DNA of 64,000 bases from Parasulfitobacter algicola (GCF_013315265.1 NZ_JABUFE010000011.1:53988-117987); one strand, 5' to 3'. Numbered from the stretch's first letter, positions 1 through 9,570 are shown. The notes: generated by a model not told the origin, from the letters alone. Translations and numbers: made by a program.

Positions 1-409
1 CAGCAATAGACCGAATCCGTTCGATCATAGCGCGCAATCCGTTGGACCTTTGCGCCGACAGATGATCATTCAGACCAAGACGGCCCAACTCTGCCAATGC
101 ATCCACCTGCGTTACGTCTCTAACTGTCAGATCATTATAAAGTGCATGTAAAACAGCAATCAGCCCTTTAACAATCATCGCGTCACTATCACCGCGGAAT
201 GTAAAGACGGCACTAGGGCCATCGCCCTTAATCTCAGGAACCAGCCAAACCTGACTGGCACAGCCATCGACTTTTGTTGCGGGTACACGAAACGCATCCT
301 CCAAAGGCGGCATCGCTTTGCCCATATCGATCACATGGCGATAACGATCTTCCCAGTCTTCCAAAAACTCAAACGTCTCTGCAATATCCTCAAAGGCTTC
401 GGTTGCCAT
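1..409 (-). CDS. sufE: SufE family Fe-S assembly protein (3' end cut by window edge)
   Basis: SufE takes persulfide sulfur from the cysteine desulfurase SufS and passes it to the SufBCD scaffold in the cytoplasm. The reading frame starts at an ATG at 409 and gives 136 codons with no stop before the window edge. Residues 46-52 read KVDGCAS, placing the sulfur-accepting cysteine at residue 50 as is typical of SufE. The N-terminus (MATEAFEDIAETFEFLEDWEDR) also has SufE character. SufE proteins are about 135-145 residues, so only the last few codons can be missing. The gene is alone on its strand here; the next gene downstream is outside the window. The family call is firm; whether this is the suf-operon copy cannot be judged. 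Confidence 0.9.
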   Translation of the reverse strand, partial: MATEAFEDIAETFEFLEDWEDRYRHVIDMGKAMPPLEDAFRVPATKVDGCASQVWLVPEIKGDGPSAVFTFRGDSDAMIVKGLIAVLHALYNDLTVRDVTQVDALAELGRLGLNDHLSAQRSNGLRAMIERIRSIA

Positions 410-542
410 GTCATACTCCTTTTCAGCAGCAAACAGTTAGGGCTGATATCACCAAAGGTCCAGACCAACCGGATGCGCAGAATGGCTTTTCAACCCCGCA
501 AGGATGCGATACGCCCAATCAAAAGGTATTTGAGGAGTCTTT

Positions 543-1004
543 ATGCGCCGTTCCATATTATCTGTATTGATCCTTGGCACATGTCTTGCTGGTTGCGCGA
601 CAGTGCGCGAAAGCCGCGTCAACCCGTTCAACTGGTTTGGAAACGCACAAGAAGAAACACTGCAAGCCGCCCCTGAACGCGCCACAACGCAAGATCGTCG
701 CCCCATGGTCAGCCAGATTGTTTCGATTGAAATCGATCGGACGCCCGGCGGCGCTATATTACGTGCTGTGGGTCTGCCCCCGACTCAAGGATATTTTGCT
801 GGCGATCTTGTCCGCGTTCAGAATACCGATCCTGGCGTTCTGACGTATGAGTTCAGAATAATCCCACCGCGCGGCACCCAAAGAACAAGCACACAACAAT
901 CACGCGAAGTGGTTGTTGCCCTGTTTATAACAGATCAGGATTTGCAGCGTGCCAGCGCGATACGCGTTATCGGTCAACTAAACGCACAATCTTTACGGCG
1001 TTAA
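543..1004 (+). CDS. Small outer-membrane-type lipoprotein of unknown function
   Basis: The 153-residue product starts with a short basic n-region, a hydrophobic stretch and a lipobox LAGC with the lipidated cysteine at residue 18, so it should be processed by Lsp and anchored in a membrane from the periplasmic side. An AGGAG sits 8 bases before the ATG. The mature part has no motif I recognise; residues 55-153 look like an all-beta domain (alternating hydrophobic residues, many Val/Ile). Its stop codon overlaps that of the convergent rnd gene (TAA at 1002-1004 against TAA at 1003-1001), a very tight tail-to-tail arrangement with no room for a separate terminator. Confidence 0.75.
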   Translation: MRRSILSVLILGTCLAGCATVRESRVNPFNWFGNAQEETLQAAPERATTQDRRPMVSQIVSIEIDRTPGGAILRAVGLPPTQGYFAGDLVRVQNTDPGVLTYEFRIIPPRGTQRTSTQQSREVVVALFITDQDLQRASAIRVIGQLNAQSLRR

Positions 1005-2158
1005 AGATCAACAATCACCACACGACCGGATTGCGCGGCCAGACCGATTTCACCATTGCACAGGCGCAGGGCATCTTCTCCGAAGACCTCTTTGCGCCAA
1101 CCCTTCAGCGCTGAACAATCCCTTAAGCCAGCCGACAACCCATCCAGATCCGACGCAGAAGCGATTAGCTTTTGCGCCACACCTGCACCTTCGGACTTTG
1201 CTTTCAGCAAAACGCGCAACAAATCGGCCAAAGCCGGATTCACCTGCAACTTGTCCCGACTACGATCTGGTTTTGGTTGATCTTCTGGCGGGCATGCCAG
1301 CCCTGCAGCAACGGCGGCTATTATGCCTTCCGCAATCTCGCCCCGTCGCGCATCGCGCAACAAAAGCCGCGACCGGCCCAAATCAGCCAAATTGGCGGGT
1401 TTAGTTGATGCCAGTTCAACCAACGCATCATCTTTGAACACCCGATTACGCGGCACATTATGCGATTGGGCATAGATTTCGCGAAAGGCGGCCAGTTCCC
1501 GTACAATGGCCAGAAAACGTCCTGAATTCGTACGTGTCTTCACACGGTTCCAGGCCTGCATCGGTTCGATGATATATGTATCCGGGGTCAGCAGAACCTG
1601 AAGTTCTTCCTCAACCCATTTGGTGCGCTTGGTCTTTTTCAACTCGGCAGACAGATATTCGTAAATTTCACGCAGGTGCGTCACATCGGCCAAAGCATAG
1701 GTCTTTTGCGCATCCGTCAGCGGTCTGCGCGACCAGTCCGTAAACCGCGATGTCTTGTCCAATGATTCCCGTGTGATTTTGCGAACCAGCGTTTCATATC
1801 CAACCTGATCACCAAATCCGCACACCATTGCAGCCACTTGCGTATCAAATAACGGGTCGGGAAAAACATCCGCCTCAATAAAGAAGATCTCAAGATCCTG
1901 ACGCGCGGCATGAAAAACTTTGACAACAGATGTATCACGAAACAGGTCATATAAAGGGTCAAGCGACAAGCCATCGGATAGCGGATCCACTAAAACGGCA
2001 TCATCCGCACCATCCCCCGGCACAGCCAGCTGCACCAAACAAAGCTTGGAATAATAGGTCCGTTCACGCAGAAATTCTGTATCTACCGTTACATATTCAT
2101 GTGTTTTGGCTTTGTTGCAAAACTCAGCCAAACTGTCCGTCGTCGTCAGCGTCTTCAT
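1001..2158 (-). CDS. rnd: Ribonuclease D
   Basis: Ribonuclease D is a 3'-5' exoribonuclease that trims tRNA precursors. I chose the ATG at 2158 (MKTLTTTDSLAEF); it gives 385 residues, the usual length, whereas the open frame extends upstream to 2257 without family character. The DEDD exonuclease motifs are visible: VDTEFLRE near residue 25, FHAARQDLE near 85-93, and the YALADVTHL motif near 155. An HRDC-type helical region follows. The sequence before the chosen ATG has only a weak AAAGAA ribosome site. The gene is monocistronic and converges on the lipoprotein gene. Confidence 0.92.
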   Translation of the reverse strand: MKTLTTTDSLAEFCNKAKTHEYVTVDTEFLRERTYYSKLCLVQLAVPGDGADDAVLVDPLSDGLSLDPLYDLFRDTSVVKVFHAARQDLEIFFIEADVFPDPLFDTQVAAMVCGFGDQVGYETLVRKITRESLDKTSRFTDWSRRPLTDAQKTYALADVTHLREIYEYLSAELKKTKRTKWVEEELQVLLTPDTYIIEPMQAWNRVKTRTNSGRFLAIVRELAAFREIYAQSHNVPRNRVFKDDALVELASTKPANLADLGRSRLLLRDARRGEIAEGIIAAVAAGLACPPEDQPKPDRSRDKLQVNPALADLLRVLLKAKSEGAGVAQKLIASASDLDGLSAGLRDCSALKGWRKEVFGEDALRLCNGEIGLAAQSGRVVIVDL

Positions 2159-2263
2159 ATGGGGCCGTTCTTTATTTGTTTTGGGCGCAACCCTTGCCGC
2201 AAAATTATTAATGAAATGCGGCAGAAAAGAAAAGCCTAGTGAAAATTCTTTAGACATTGCCGC

Positions 2264-2851
2264 CTATGATAGAAAAACCGGTGTGCGGTCCCCTGCCGCA
2301 AAACGGCGCAGAACGGTGGGGTATAGAATATGTTCCTGCACCAGAACGCGGGCTGTCAAAGTTTGCACCGTGTCTTTCGCCATAATCGGCACCCGCGCCT
2401 GCCCCAAAACAGGGCCGTCGTCCAGTTCAGCCGTTACTTCATGCACAGTGCAGCCGTGTTCGGCATCACCCGATTCAATCGCGCGCTTGTGGGTGTGCAG
2501 ACCACGATACTTTGGCAATAGCGACGGATGAATATTCAGCATCCGCCCCTGCCAGTGCTTTACGAAACCCGGCGTTAGCACCCGCATGAAGCCTGCCAGA
2601 CATATAATGTCAGGCGACGCTGCGATCAGCTGATCTTTTAGGGCTGTCTCAAAGCCTGGGCGATCCTCAAACCGCCGGTGATCCACTGCCTGGGCTGGGA
2701 TTCCCATCGTGCGGGCTTTGTCCAGACCACCTGCTTTTGGATCGTTTGACAATACAAGAACCGGTCGTGCCGGATGGTCGCCAGTCATGCTTTCAGCCAG
2801 CTTGACCATATTCGACCCCCCGCCTGAGATCAGAATGGCAACACGCTTCAA
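2264..2851 (-). CDS. purN: Phosphoribosylglycinamide formyltransferase (GAR transformylase)
   Basis: PurN transfers a formyl group from 10-formyl-THF to GAR, step three of de novo purine synthesis. The N-terminus reads [14 protein letters not shown] and the active-site region [39 protein letters not shown] carries the conserved Asn, His and Asp residues. The length, 195 residues, is normal. The start is a TTG at 2851 that overlaps the TGA of purM (TTGA); no ATG lies near the conserved N-terminus, so the TTG start and translational coupling to purM are well supported. Confidence 0.95.
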   Translation of the reverse strand: MKRVAILISGGGSNMVKLAESMTGDHPARPVLVLSNDPKAGGLDKARTMGIPAQAVDHRRFEDRPGFETALKDQLIAASPDIICLAGFMRVLTPGFVKHWQGRMLNIHPSLLPKYRGLHTHKRAIESGDAEHGCTVHEVTAELDDGPVLGQARVPIMAKDTVQTLTARVLVQEHILYPTVLRRFAAGDRTPVFLS

Positions 2852-3894
2852 ATCAGACGACCTGTCGTTTTTACGCCCTCACCGGTTTCAACCCGACCAA
2901 TCACACTGACCGTTTCGCCCGCATCCTGTAGCTGCTGCAAAAGACCGTGCATGCGGTGTTCATCCACCACCAGCACCATGCCAATCCCTGCGTTAAAGGT
3001 TTTCAGCAACTCCGCCTGATCCAGGCCACCCGTGTCAGCCAGCCATTTGAAAACCGAAGGCAGTTCCCAGCTTGACAGATCAATCGTTGCACCCAGCCCA
3101 TCGGGCAAAACACGCGGCAGGTTTTCCGTCAAACCACCGCCCGTGATATGGGCCATGGCATTCACACCACCCGCCTTAACTGCCGCCAGTGTGGATTTTA
3201 CGTAAAGCCGTGTCGGTGTCAGCAGCGACGCACCCAGGGTCATGTGATCAAATGGGGCCGGATCATGCCAACCAAGGCCCGATACTTCGACAATCTTGCG
3301 CACCAGCGAATAACCATTCGAATGTACCCCGTCCGAGGCCAAGCCAAGCAGCACATCGCCCTCACTGACAACACCCGGCAAATCTGCGCCGCGCTCAATC
3401 GCGCCTACGGCAAAACCGGCAAGATCAAAATCGCCAGCCGCATACATGCCCGGCATTTCAGCGGTTTCCCCACCAATCAGTGCGCAACCTGAATGCAGAC
3501 ACCCTTCGGCAATGCTTTCAATAATCCGAGCGGCTTGATCTTGATTCAACTTGCCAGTGGCAAAATAATCCAGAAAGAACAAAGGTTCTGCGCCTTGACA
3601 GATCAAGTCATTCACGCACATGGCAACCAGATCAATTCCAATGCTGTCAACCATGCCCGTTTCAATGGCGATCTTCAGCTTGGTGCCTACCCCGTCGGTC
3701 GCAGCCACCAGAACCGGGTCATCGTATCCCGCCGCTTTCAGATCAAACAAAGCGCCAAAACCGCCAAGCCCAGACATCACACCAGGTCGCTGTGTCCGCT
3801 TGGCGGCCGGTTTAATCCGCTCGACCAAGGCATTGCCTGCGTCTATATCAACACCAGCATCTGCATAGCTTAAACCGTTTTTGCCAGGCTTCAT
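2848..3894 (-). CDS. purM: Phosphoribosylformylglycinamidine cyclo-ligase (AIR synthetase)
   Basis: PurM closes the imidazole ring of AIR using ATP, step five of purine synthesis. The ATG at 3894 gives 348 residues, matching the family; the longer open frame upstream is not coding. Typical stretches include [21 protein letters not shown] at the N-terminus, the [10 protein letters not shown] glycine/lysine ATP-binding loop, GGETAEMPG and the [17 protein letters not shown] region. An AGGGA ribosome site precedes the start. It overlaps purN by 4 bases, so the two genes form one operon as in many Proteobacteria. Confidence 0.96.
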   Translation of the reverse strand: MKPGKNGLSYADAGVDIDAGNALVERIKPAAKRTQRPGVMSGLGGFGALFDLKAAGYDDPVLVAATDGVGTKLKIAIETGMVDSIGIDLVAMCVNDLICQGAEPLFFLDYFATGKLNQDQAARIIESIAEGCLHSGCALIGGETAEMPGMYAAGDFDLAGFAVGAIERGADLPGVVSEGDVLLGLASDGVHSNGYSLVRKIVEVSGLGWHDPAPFDHMTLGASLLTPTRLYVKSTLAAVKAGGVNAMAHITGGGLTENLPRVLPDGLGATIDLSSWELPSVFKWLADTGGLDQAELLKTFNAGIGMVLVVDEHRMHGLLQQLQDAGETVSVIGRVETGEGVKTTGRLI

Positions 3895-3962
3895 CCCGTG
3901 TTCCCTATGATGATAATGATTTATCGATGTGCTAGCAGGCAGCACCGCGCTTGTCCACGCAG

Positions 3963-4379
3963 CTATTTGCGGATTAGTTTTAAATATCCCCATGCACCCA
4001 TGCGGAAAAACATCCAGGTCAGACCCACATAGGCACACAAAAGAACAGCCCCCATCATCAGCAGGCCTCCGGCACTTGGCATCGCCAAAACGTCCAGAGC
4101 GCCCACAGACAATAAGACCGGAAACAACAGGAATAAGCTGACAGATACCATTATGAAACAGACCCAAAACGCTTCAAGCCGCTTTGGTACGCATCCTGCA
4201 CGTCGCGCAAAATAACCGCCTGTATAAACCCCAGGTAAAGCGGCGGTCGCCGCCATGACAAGCGCTCCCATGTGTAAAATGTCCCCCGCAGAACGACCCT
4301 GCAAGACAAACCAGGCGGATGCGGCCGTCATGGTGAAAACCAACAGATAGCGTAAAACAAGTCCAAACAGATGATCCAT
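3963..4379 (-). CDS. Four-helix small membrane protein (ABZJ_00895-like)
   Basis: The 138-residue product from the ATG at 4379 has about four hydrophobic segments (near residues 5-25, 30-50, 70-90 and 100-125) joined by short loops, consistent with an inner-membrane protein. Its overall pattern recalls the family of small proteins named ABZJ_00895 in databases, whose function is unknown; that family link is from memory and untested. An in-frame upstream ATG at 4460 would add 27 polar residues that break the membrane topology, so the internal start is preferred. It lies directly upstream of purM on the same strand with a 68-base gap and could be co-transcribed. Confidence 0.6.
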   Translation of the reverse strand: MDHLFGLVLRYLLVFTMTAASAWFVLQGRSAGDILHMGALVMAATAALPGVYTGGYFARRAGCVPKRLEAFWVCFIMVSVSLFLLFPVLLSVGALDVLAMPSAGGLLMMGAVLLCAYVGLTWMFFRMGAWGYLKLIRK

Positions 4380-4484
4380 ACGCACCCCATTGCGTTTATC
4401 ACCCGCGCGTATTGCCCAATCCGAAGCCACAAAGCAACTTGCATCTTGACCTGTCCGCAATGTCTGTTAGGCAGCAGTTTACGG

Positions 4485-4561
4485 GGGCCTGTAGCTCAGC
4501 TGGTTAGAGCAGTCCGCTCATAACGGATTGGTCGCAGGTTCAAGTCCTGCCGGGCCTACCA
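4485..4561 (+). tRNA. tRNA with CAT anticodon, probably tRNA-Ile2 (lysidine)
   Basis: A complete 77-nt cloverleaf with encoded CCA folds by hand: acceptor GGGCCTG with CGGGCCT, D arm, anticodon arm GTCCG-CTCATAA-CGGAT, variable TGGTC, T arm GCAGG-TTCAAGT-CCTGC. The anticodon is CAT. C4 and C5 in the acceptor stem, paired to G69 and G68, are known recognition marks for the lysidine synthetase TilS. The variable loop TGGTC also resembles bacterial tRNA-Ile2 rather than elongator tRNA-Met. I therefore favour tRNA-Ile2 reading AUA; automated tools often label such genes Met. Confidence 0.93.
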
Positions 4562-4634
4562 AAACATTAAAATATCATCCCTGAAATTCATTGATATACG
4601 ATGACATGTGACTGCAGACCGTATTTGAAGGTGT

Positions 4635-4663
4635 GGTGATTTGATTTGGGTGTATAAATCACC
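4635..4663 (+). repeat. 8-bp inverted repeat upstream of VWA gene
   Basis: GGTGATTT at 4635 and AAATCACC at 4656 form perfect 8-bp arms with a 13-base loop between the tRNA and the VWA gene, about 160 bases before its start. It could be an operator or a weak terminator of the tRNA transcript; there is no T-run. Confidence 0.4.
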
Positions 4664-4822
4664 TACTCAAACCCATTCGTCATTTTGTCACCTGTCCCGA
4701 ACAACATGCAGATCTATCCGTGTTTTATAAAGACCCCCGCACACCGTTCAGCAATCATCTTGTAGAGCACACTTTGATCCACTAGCCTTAAGGCAAGGAA
4801 TTTATGTTTTTAGGAGATTTTC

Positions 4823-6526
4823 ATGCGCCTTACATTGTTCTTTTGGATTTTCTTGACTCTTTTCATCTCTGCCGTCTCTGCCCAGGAAACTACAGATACT
4901 GACAACGATATCCTGTTTATTCTGGATGGATCGGGGTCGATGTGGGGTCGCGTCAATGACGTCGAAAAAATTGTAGTAGCCAAAAATGTCATGGCTGGTC
5001 TAATCGAAGAACTACCCGAAGAGATTCATACCGGATTGATCACATACGGTCACCGAACACGCGGGTCTTGCGATGATATCGAATTAATCGCAGTTCCCGG
5101 CACCACGGCACGCACAGATTTGCTGTCTGCGCTGGCCGATGTAAACCCTTTGGGCAAAACGCCAATTGCAGGCAGCCTGATACGTGCTGGCGAAGCCCTT
5201 CGCGAAACCGAAAACGCCGTTTCGATCGTTTTGGTATCAGATGGTATTGAAAGCTGCGAAGGTGATCCCTGCGCAACGGCCGCGTTATTGCGCGAACAAG
5301 GGATTGACGTAACCATCCATGTGGTCGGGTTTGATGTTGATGCCGAGGCCGAAGAACAACTTAGCTGTATCGCCAAGGCAGGCGGCGGCGAATACTATCA
5401 GGCAAGTTCTGCAGATGCGCTAAGTGGCGCGCTGGCCGATGTTCGCACAAGCATTGTTGAGCCTGCGCCAGAACAGGTCATACAGGAAACCGTCACAATT
5501 GATCCGAATGTACGTCTTGCCGAAGATGTCATCGGCGGTGTGAATGTCGTTGCTATTGTATCAGGTGAAACGTTGTTACGATTGGCCGGAACAGCGGCCG
5601 AGCAAATCCCACCAGGATCTTATCAGTTTGAATTTGATAACTTTCTGTCGCCTGCAATCATCATAGAAAAAGACGAAGAATATGTTATTTCTGCCGCACA
5701 ATTTGGTCTTTCGATTGTGCAACTTGATGGCACTCAGATCCAAAACGTTCGTGTTTTTGATAATGCGACCAATGAAGAATTGACATATCTTTCAGGAACG
5801 ATACCCCAGCAATTTCCATCCGGATCATATCGGTTTGAATTTGCTAATTTTACGTCACCTCCATTTCTGATTGAGGCCAACCAGACCTATATTATTTCCC
5901 CTTCAGATTTCGCGCTTGCCCAGATCGCAATGGATGGCACACAGTTTACAAATGTCTACATCATCGATGATGCAACCGCTGAAAGGGTAACGTTTCTGAG
6001 TGGAACATCGCCAAAAAAGATCCCACCTGGTACCTATCGGTTCAAATTCGCCACCTTCACATCGCCCCCGTTTATTGTCGAAGGAAATGGCAACTATACA
6101 ATCTCACCGTCAGATTATGGTGTGGCACAGATCGCCATGGATGGCACGCAACTTAAAAACGTATATATCATTGATACCGCAACGGGTGAAAGTCTGACGT
6201 ATCTCGGTGGGACATCTCCAAAGTTAATCCCGGCGGGCACCTATCAGTTCAAATTCAACCACTTCACATCACCCCCATTTGTTGTCGAAGAAAATGGGAT
6301 CTATACAATTTCGCCATCAGACTATGGTCTTGCAACGGTACGCACAACGCGCGCCATTTCGGGGGGATTACAGTTACAGCAAGATGGCAAACGCATCGGT
6401 ACGATTAGGGGTAATAGTCCCATACAAATTGCCCCGGGCGTTTATACTCTGGTCCAGAAGAACGTTGAACTGGATACCGTCACGATTGAACCCGGTGAAA
6501 CGCGCGTTTTTGAACTTGAGCCATAA
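4823..6526 (+). CDS. Secreted von Willebrand factor A protein with 69-residue tandem repeats
   Basis: The 567-residue protein has a signal peptide ending near SAVSA/QE at residue 20. A VWA domain follows (about 28-215) with the MIDAS motif DGSGSMWG and downstream Thr/Asp positions, so it probably binds a divalent metal and a protein or surface partner outside the cytoplasm. Four tandem units follow from about residue 287, 356, 425 and 494. Each begins YxISPSDYG-like and runs through AQIAMDGTQ, NVYIID, LSGTSPK, GTYxFKF and FTSPPF. Spacing between units is exactly 207 bases. The last two units are almost identical, which suggests recent duplication. The final unit passes into a PEGA-like ending (IRGNSPIQIAPGVYTLV). 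It is monocistronic; the role is unknown beyond extracellular adhesion or stress sensing as an inference. Confidence 0.8.
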   Translation: MRLTLFFWIFLTLFISAVSAQETTDTDNDILFILDGSGSMWGRVNDVEKIVVAKNVMAGLIEELPEEIHTGLITYGHRTRGSCDDIELIAVPGTTARTDLLSALADVNPLGKTPIAGSLIRAGEALRETENAVSIVLVSDGIESCEGDPCATAALLREQGIDVTIHVVGFDVDAEAEEQLSCIAKAGGGEYYQASSADALSGALADVRTSIVEPAPEQVIQETVTIDPNVRLAEDVIGGVNVVAIVSGETLLRLAGTAAEQIPPGSYQFEFDNFLSPAIIIEKDEEYVISAAQFGLSIVQLDGTQIQNVRVFDNATNEELTYLSGTIPQQFPSGSYRFEFANFTSPPFLIEANQTYIISPSDFALAQIAMDGTQFTNVYIIDDATAERVTFLSGTSPKKIPPGTYRFKFATFTSPPFIVEGNGNYTISPSDYGVAQIAMDGTQLKNVYIIDTATGESLTYLGGTSPKLIPAGTYQFKFNHFTSPPFVVEENGIYTISPSDYGLATVRTTRAISGGLQLQQDGKRIGTIRGNSPIQIAPGVYTLVQKNVELDTVTIEPGETRVFELEP

Positions 6527-6592
6527 CCACAGTTTTAATTCTGACGTGGCATCAGCGCTCAAAGTTCTGTCCTTTTACTACTTATCCAAAGG

Positions 6593-6619
6593 CCCCCTCT
6601 GATAATATACCAGAGGGGG
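6593..6619. terminator. 9-bp stem-loop between convergent genes
   Basis: CCCCCTCTG (6593-6601) and CAGAGGGGG (6611-6619) form a perfect 9-bp stem with a 9-base AT loop in the gap between the VWA gene and the convergent acyl-CoA synthetase gene. There is no clear T-run on either side, so it may be a transcription stop aided by Rho or just a structured tail. The rest of the gap (6620-6806) holds a second small hairpin around the CGCCG/CGGCG arms at 6700 and no gene I can support. Confidence 0.5.
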
Positions 6620-6806
6620 AGTTGGCCCGTGAGCGGACAACAAGGAGAGCTTGGAGGCTTCTCGGATGCACCTGCCTCTCAAGGCGTTCCCTCGCCGCCG
6701 ACAGTTAAAGCGGCGCCATCCGAGACTTCGTTTGATGTAAGATCAACCGGCTCTCTCATAGGAAAGACGTTTCAGAACCAATTTTATTCTCGTAAAAAGA
6801 GAATTT

Positions 6807-8426
6807 TTATACTTTACTCGCGCGATCGCGCAAAACGTATTTCTGAATTTTGCCAGTTGATGTCTTGGGAATATCACCAAAGACAACTTTTTTGGGTGTT
6901 TTAAATCCAGCCAAATGCTTTTTGCAAAAGTTGATAATTTCGGCCTCTGTCGCGTCATGCCCCTCGCGCAGTTCAATAAAGGCACAGGGCACTTCGCCCC
7001 AACGATCATGCGGGATGGCAACGATAGCGGCGGCCTGAACAGCGGCGTGACGATACAGGACCCCTTCAACTTCAATCGACGATATATTTTCGCCGCCTGA
7101 AATAATCACATCCTTCAGCCTGTCGCGGATCTGAACATAGGTATTGTCATGCATTACAGCCGCATCCCCCGTCCAGAACCAACCATCCTTAAAAGCGTCG
7201 TCCGTCGCTGCGGCGTCTTTGTAATACCCCTTCATGATCGGATTTCCTCGCACAGCGATTTCGCCCTGGGTCACGCCATCACGCGGAACATCCTGACCTG
7301 TCGATTTATCAGCCACACGAACCTGTTCCAGAATTGGAAAGCCCACGCCTTGCATCGATTGCATCTGCGCCTGTTCATCTGCAGAAAGATCAGCCCATTC
7401 ATCGCGCCACAGACATTCAGTAATGTGGCCAAAGGTTTCTGTCAGGCCGTAAACCTGCATGACATCCAGCCCCATAGCCTGCGATTTCTGCAAGATCGCG
7501 GGCGGTGGCGGTGCGCCGGCTGTAAAAACCTTGATCGGCGGCGACACGGGTTCTTCTGCGTCCTTTGCGCTTTCGATCAGCATTTGCAACACAATCGGCG
7601 CCCCGCCGAAGTGGGTGACCTTATGGTGTTGAATGGCGTCCCAAATCCGTTCCGGTACGGGATCACGCGTATAAATGATTTTAGCGCCGATACTGGCCAA
7701 TGCCCAAGGGTGGTTCCAGCCATTACAATGAAACATCGGCACAATGGACAGATAAACGGTGTGTTCCGTCATGGGCCATGTCACAACAGTGCCAAGCGCC
7801 ATCAGATACCCGCCACGGTGATGATAAACCACGCCTTTGGGCCGCCCTGATGTGCCAGATGTATAATTCAGCGAAATGGCTTGCCATTCATCATCTGGCA
7901 GGTGCCACGTTGCATCTGCATCGCCGGTCAGCAGAAAACTTTCATAATCCGTTCTGTCTGATCCGGGCGGCGTGTCTGCTTGGTCATCGACAATTTCAAT
8001 CACCTCTATATCGCGCCCCAAAATATCAAAAGCGTTTCGCAGCAGGTCAGAAAAAACCGTGTCCGCAATGATCAGCTTTGTGTCCGCATGATCCAGAATA
8101 TAAGCGACCGTTTCGGCCTCAAGGCGCGTATTGATCGTGTTCAGCACAGCACCCGATACCGGAACTGAAAAATGCAATTCGAACATTTCAGGGATGTTTG
8201 GCACGATCACCGACACGGTATCGCCCGCAGCAATGCCGTGCTGTTTCAACGCATCGGCAAATCTGCGACACCTGCCAGCGACCTGCGCCCAGGTACGGTG
8301 GATTTCGCCATATATAAAAGCCGTGCGGTCGCCATACACTGTTTCCGCCCGTTTCAGGAATGAAATCGGCGACAACGGTACATAATTTGCGGCAGCCTTT
8401 CCAAGCGCCTCGTAATGTTTTTGCAT
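6807..8426 (-). CDS. Acyl-CoA synthetase (AMP-forming), medium-chain/MMPA-CoA ligase type
   Basis: This enzyme activates a carboxylic acid to its CoA thioester with ATP through an acyl-adenylate. The 539-residue product shows the AMP-binding P-loop YTSGTSGRPKGV (near 190), the VYGLTET motif, the WFWTGD/RDRLKDVIISGGENISSIEVE hinge and the C-terminal lysine in PKTSTGKIQKY. The N-terminus (YVPLSPISFLKRAETVYGDRTAF) matches the broad group of medium-chain or plant AAE-like synthetases. The adjacent DmdA-like gene (40-base gap, same strand) makes 3-methylmercaptopropionate a conceivable substrate, but the sequence is not obviously the characterised DmdB. Substrate is unassigned. Confidence 0.88.
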   Translation of the reverse strand: MQKHYEALGKAAANYVPLSPISFLKRAETVYGDRTAFIYGEIHRTWAQVAGRCRRFADALKQHGIAAGDTVSVIVPNIPEMFELHFSVPVSGAVLNTINTRLEAETVAYILDHADTKLIIADTVFSDLLRNAFDILGRDIEVIEIVDDQADTPPGSDRTDYESFLLTGDADATWHLPDDEWQAISLNYTSGTSGRPKGVVYHHRGGYLMALGTVVTWPMTEHTVYLSIVPMFHCNGWNHPWALASIGAKIIYTRDPVPERIWDAIQHHKVTHFGGAPIVLQMLIESAKDAEEPVSPPIKVFTAGAPPPPAILQKSQAMGLDVMQVYGLTETFGHITECLWRDEWADLSADEQAQMQSMQGVGFPILEQVRVADKSTGQDVPRDGVTQGEIAVRGNPIMKGYYKDAAATDDAFKDGWFWTGDAAVMHDNTYVQIRDRLKDVIISGGENISSIEVEGVLYRHAAVQAAAIVAIPHDRWGEVPCAFIELREGHDATEAEIINFCKKHLAGFKTPKKVVFGDIPKTSTGKIQKYVLRDRASKV

Positions 8427-8466
8427 CAGCGATCCCCCCCTTTTTGATCGTCATTCCGGACGATGA

Positions 8467-9570
8467 CTAAACAAACGGCATATCGACCAACTTGCCGCTT
8501 ACCTGCCCATCACTGCGTATCGCAGTCACATCGTCCCCTGATGCAACATCAACCGAAACCAAAGCATAACCAATGTTTTTCTTCAATCGGTACGACCAAA
8601 CACAATTGGTCATCTGACCAACAGCGCGATCCCTTTGCCGCAGCTCTTCCCAGATCGCACCCATTGGCTCAGGCGTATCGCCCTCAAGGATGATACCCAG
8701 TTGGTGCCGCTTTTGACCTTCCTCGCTGATCTGGCGCAGGGCTTGGATGCCGATAACATCATCCTGCACATCCAAATTTATGTACTTGCCCAATCCCAAT
8801 TCAAACGGGTTTGTCGTCTCATCTGTATCAGCACGTACGGACAACAGCCCACTTTCTGTGCGTTCCGACGGATTTGGCGTGCCCGGGCCGATATCCCATT
8901 TTTGCCCGGCTTCTTTGAAAATATTCCACAGCTGTGTGCCCTTGCTGCCATCGCGCAGATAAATCTCAAAACCACCCTGCTTGGACCAACCCGATCTTTG
9001 CACAGCGATTGGAATACCCTCAATCACGGCTTCAAGAAACCAGAAATACTTAATGTCGCGCACCCAGTCACCCATCACGTGGGCGACGACATCTTCGGCT
9101 TTTGGCCCCTGCAAAGCCATCGGTGACACATCAGGTTCGGTAATTTCGACATCCAGACCACGCTCTGCGGCAATCGCATGAGACCAAAGCCAAATATCCG
9201 AGTCAGCGATAGATAACCAATAAAGATCATCCGCCAGCTTAAGAAGAATCGGATCATTGATCAGTACGCCGTTATGACTGCACAGGGGCGCATATTTGCC
9301 CTGCCCCACCTTACAGTTCGAAAAATCACGCGGTGACAGTATTTGCGCAAGTCTGGCGGCATCGGGCCCCTTGAACTGAACCTGACGTTCCGCGCCGACG
9401 TCCCATTGCGCGACGCCCTTGATCAGCCGCCAGTATTCAGCTTCAGGATCGCCATAACCGGTTGGCAGAACCATCTGATTGTAAATCGTAGCAGACACCA
9501 GACCATCGGCCTGGGTGGCTTGATAAAACGGAGAAGGACGAATTCGTACGGACGGAGCGGCTGAAAACAT
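8467..9570 (-). CDS. DmdA-like aminomethyltransferase-fold demethylase
   Basis: The protein belongs to the GcvT/DmdA family, whose members use tetrahydrofolate as methyl or methylene acceptor. Segments such as WDVGAERQVQFKGPDAARLAQ, GKYAPLCSHNGVLINDPILLKLADDLYWLSIADSD, LDVEITEPDVSPMALQGPKAEDV and RSGWSKQGGFEIYL align by eye with DMSP demethylase DmdA. DmdA converts dimethylsulfoniopropionate to methylmercaptopropionate in marine bacteria. Several ATGs are possible (9600, 9579, 9570); the one at 9570 follows a GGGGAT ribosome site and gives 367 residues, the usual size. It may be a genuine divergent DmdA or a paralogue demethylating another dimethyl compound. Synteny with an acyl-CoA synthetase supports, but does not prove, a DMSP role. 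Confidence 0.75.
   Translation of the reverse strand: MFSAAPSVRIRPSPFYQATQADGLVSATIYNQMVLPTGYGDPEAEYWRLIKGVAQWDVGAERQVQFKGPDAARLAQILSPRDFSNCKVGQGKYAPLCSHNGVLINDPILLKLADDLYWLSIADSDIWLWSHAIAAERGLDVEITEPDVSPMALQGPKAEDVVAHVMGDWVRDIKYFWFLEAVIEGIPIAVQRSGWSKQGGFEIYLRDGSKGTQLWNIFKEAGQKWDIGPGTPNPSERTESGLLSVRADTDETTNPFELGLGKYINLDVQDDVIGIQALRQISEEGQKRHQLGIILEGDTPEPMGAIWEELRQRDRAVGQMTNCVWSYRLKKNIGYALVSVDVASGDDVTAIRSDGQVSGKLVDMPFV

Noticed and set aside
6629..6904. Small open frame between VWA and acyl-CoA synthetase genes
   Set aside because: Half of it is antisense to the synthetase end, composition is not coding-like and no ribosome site is seen.
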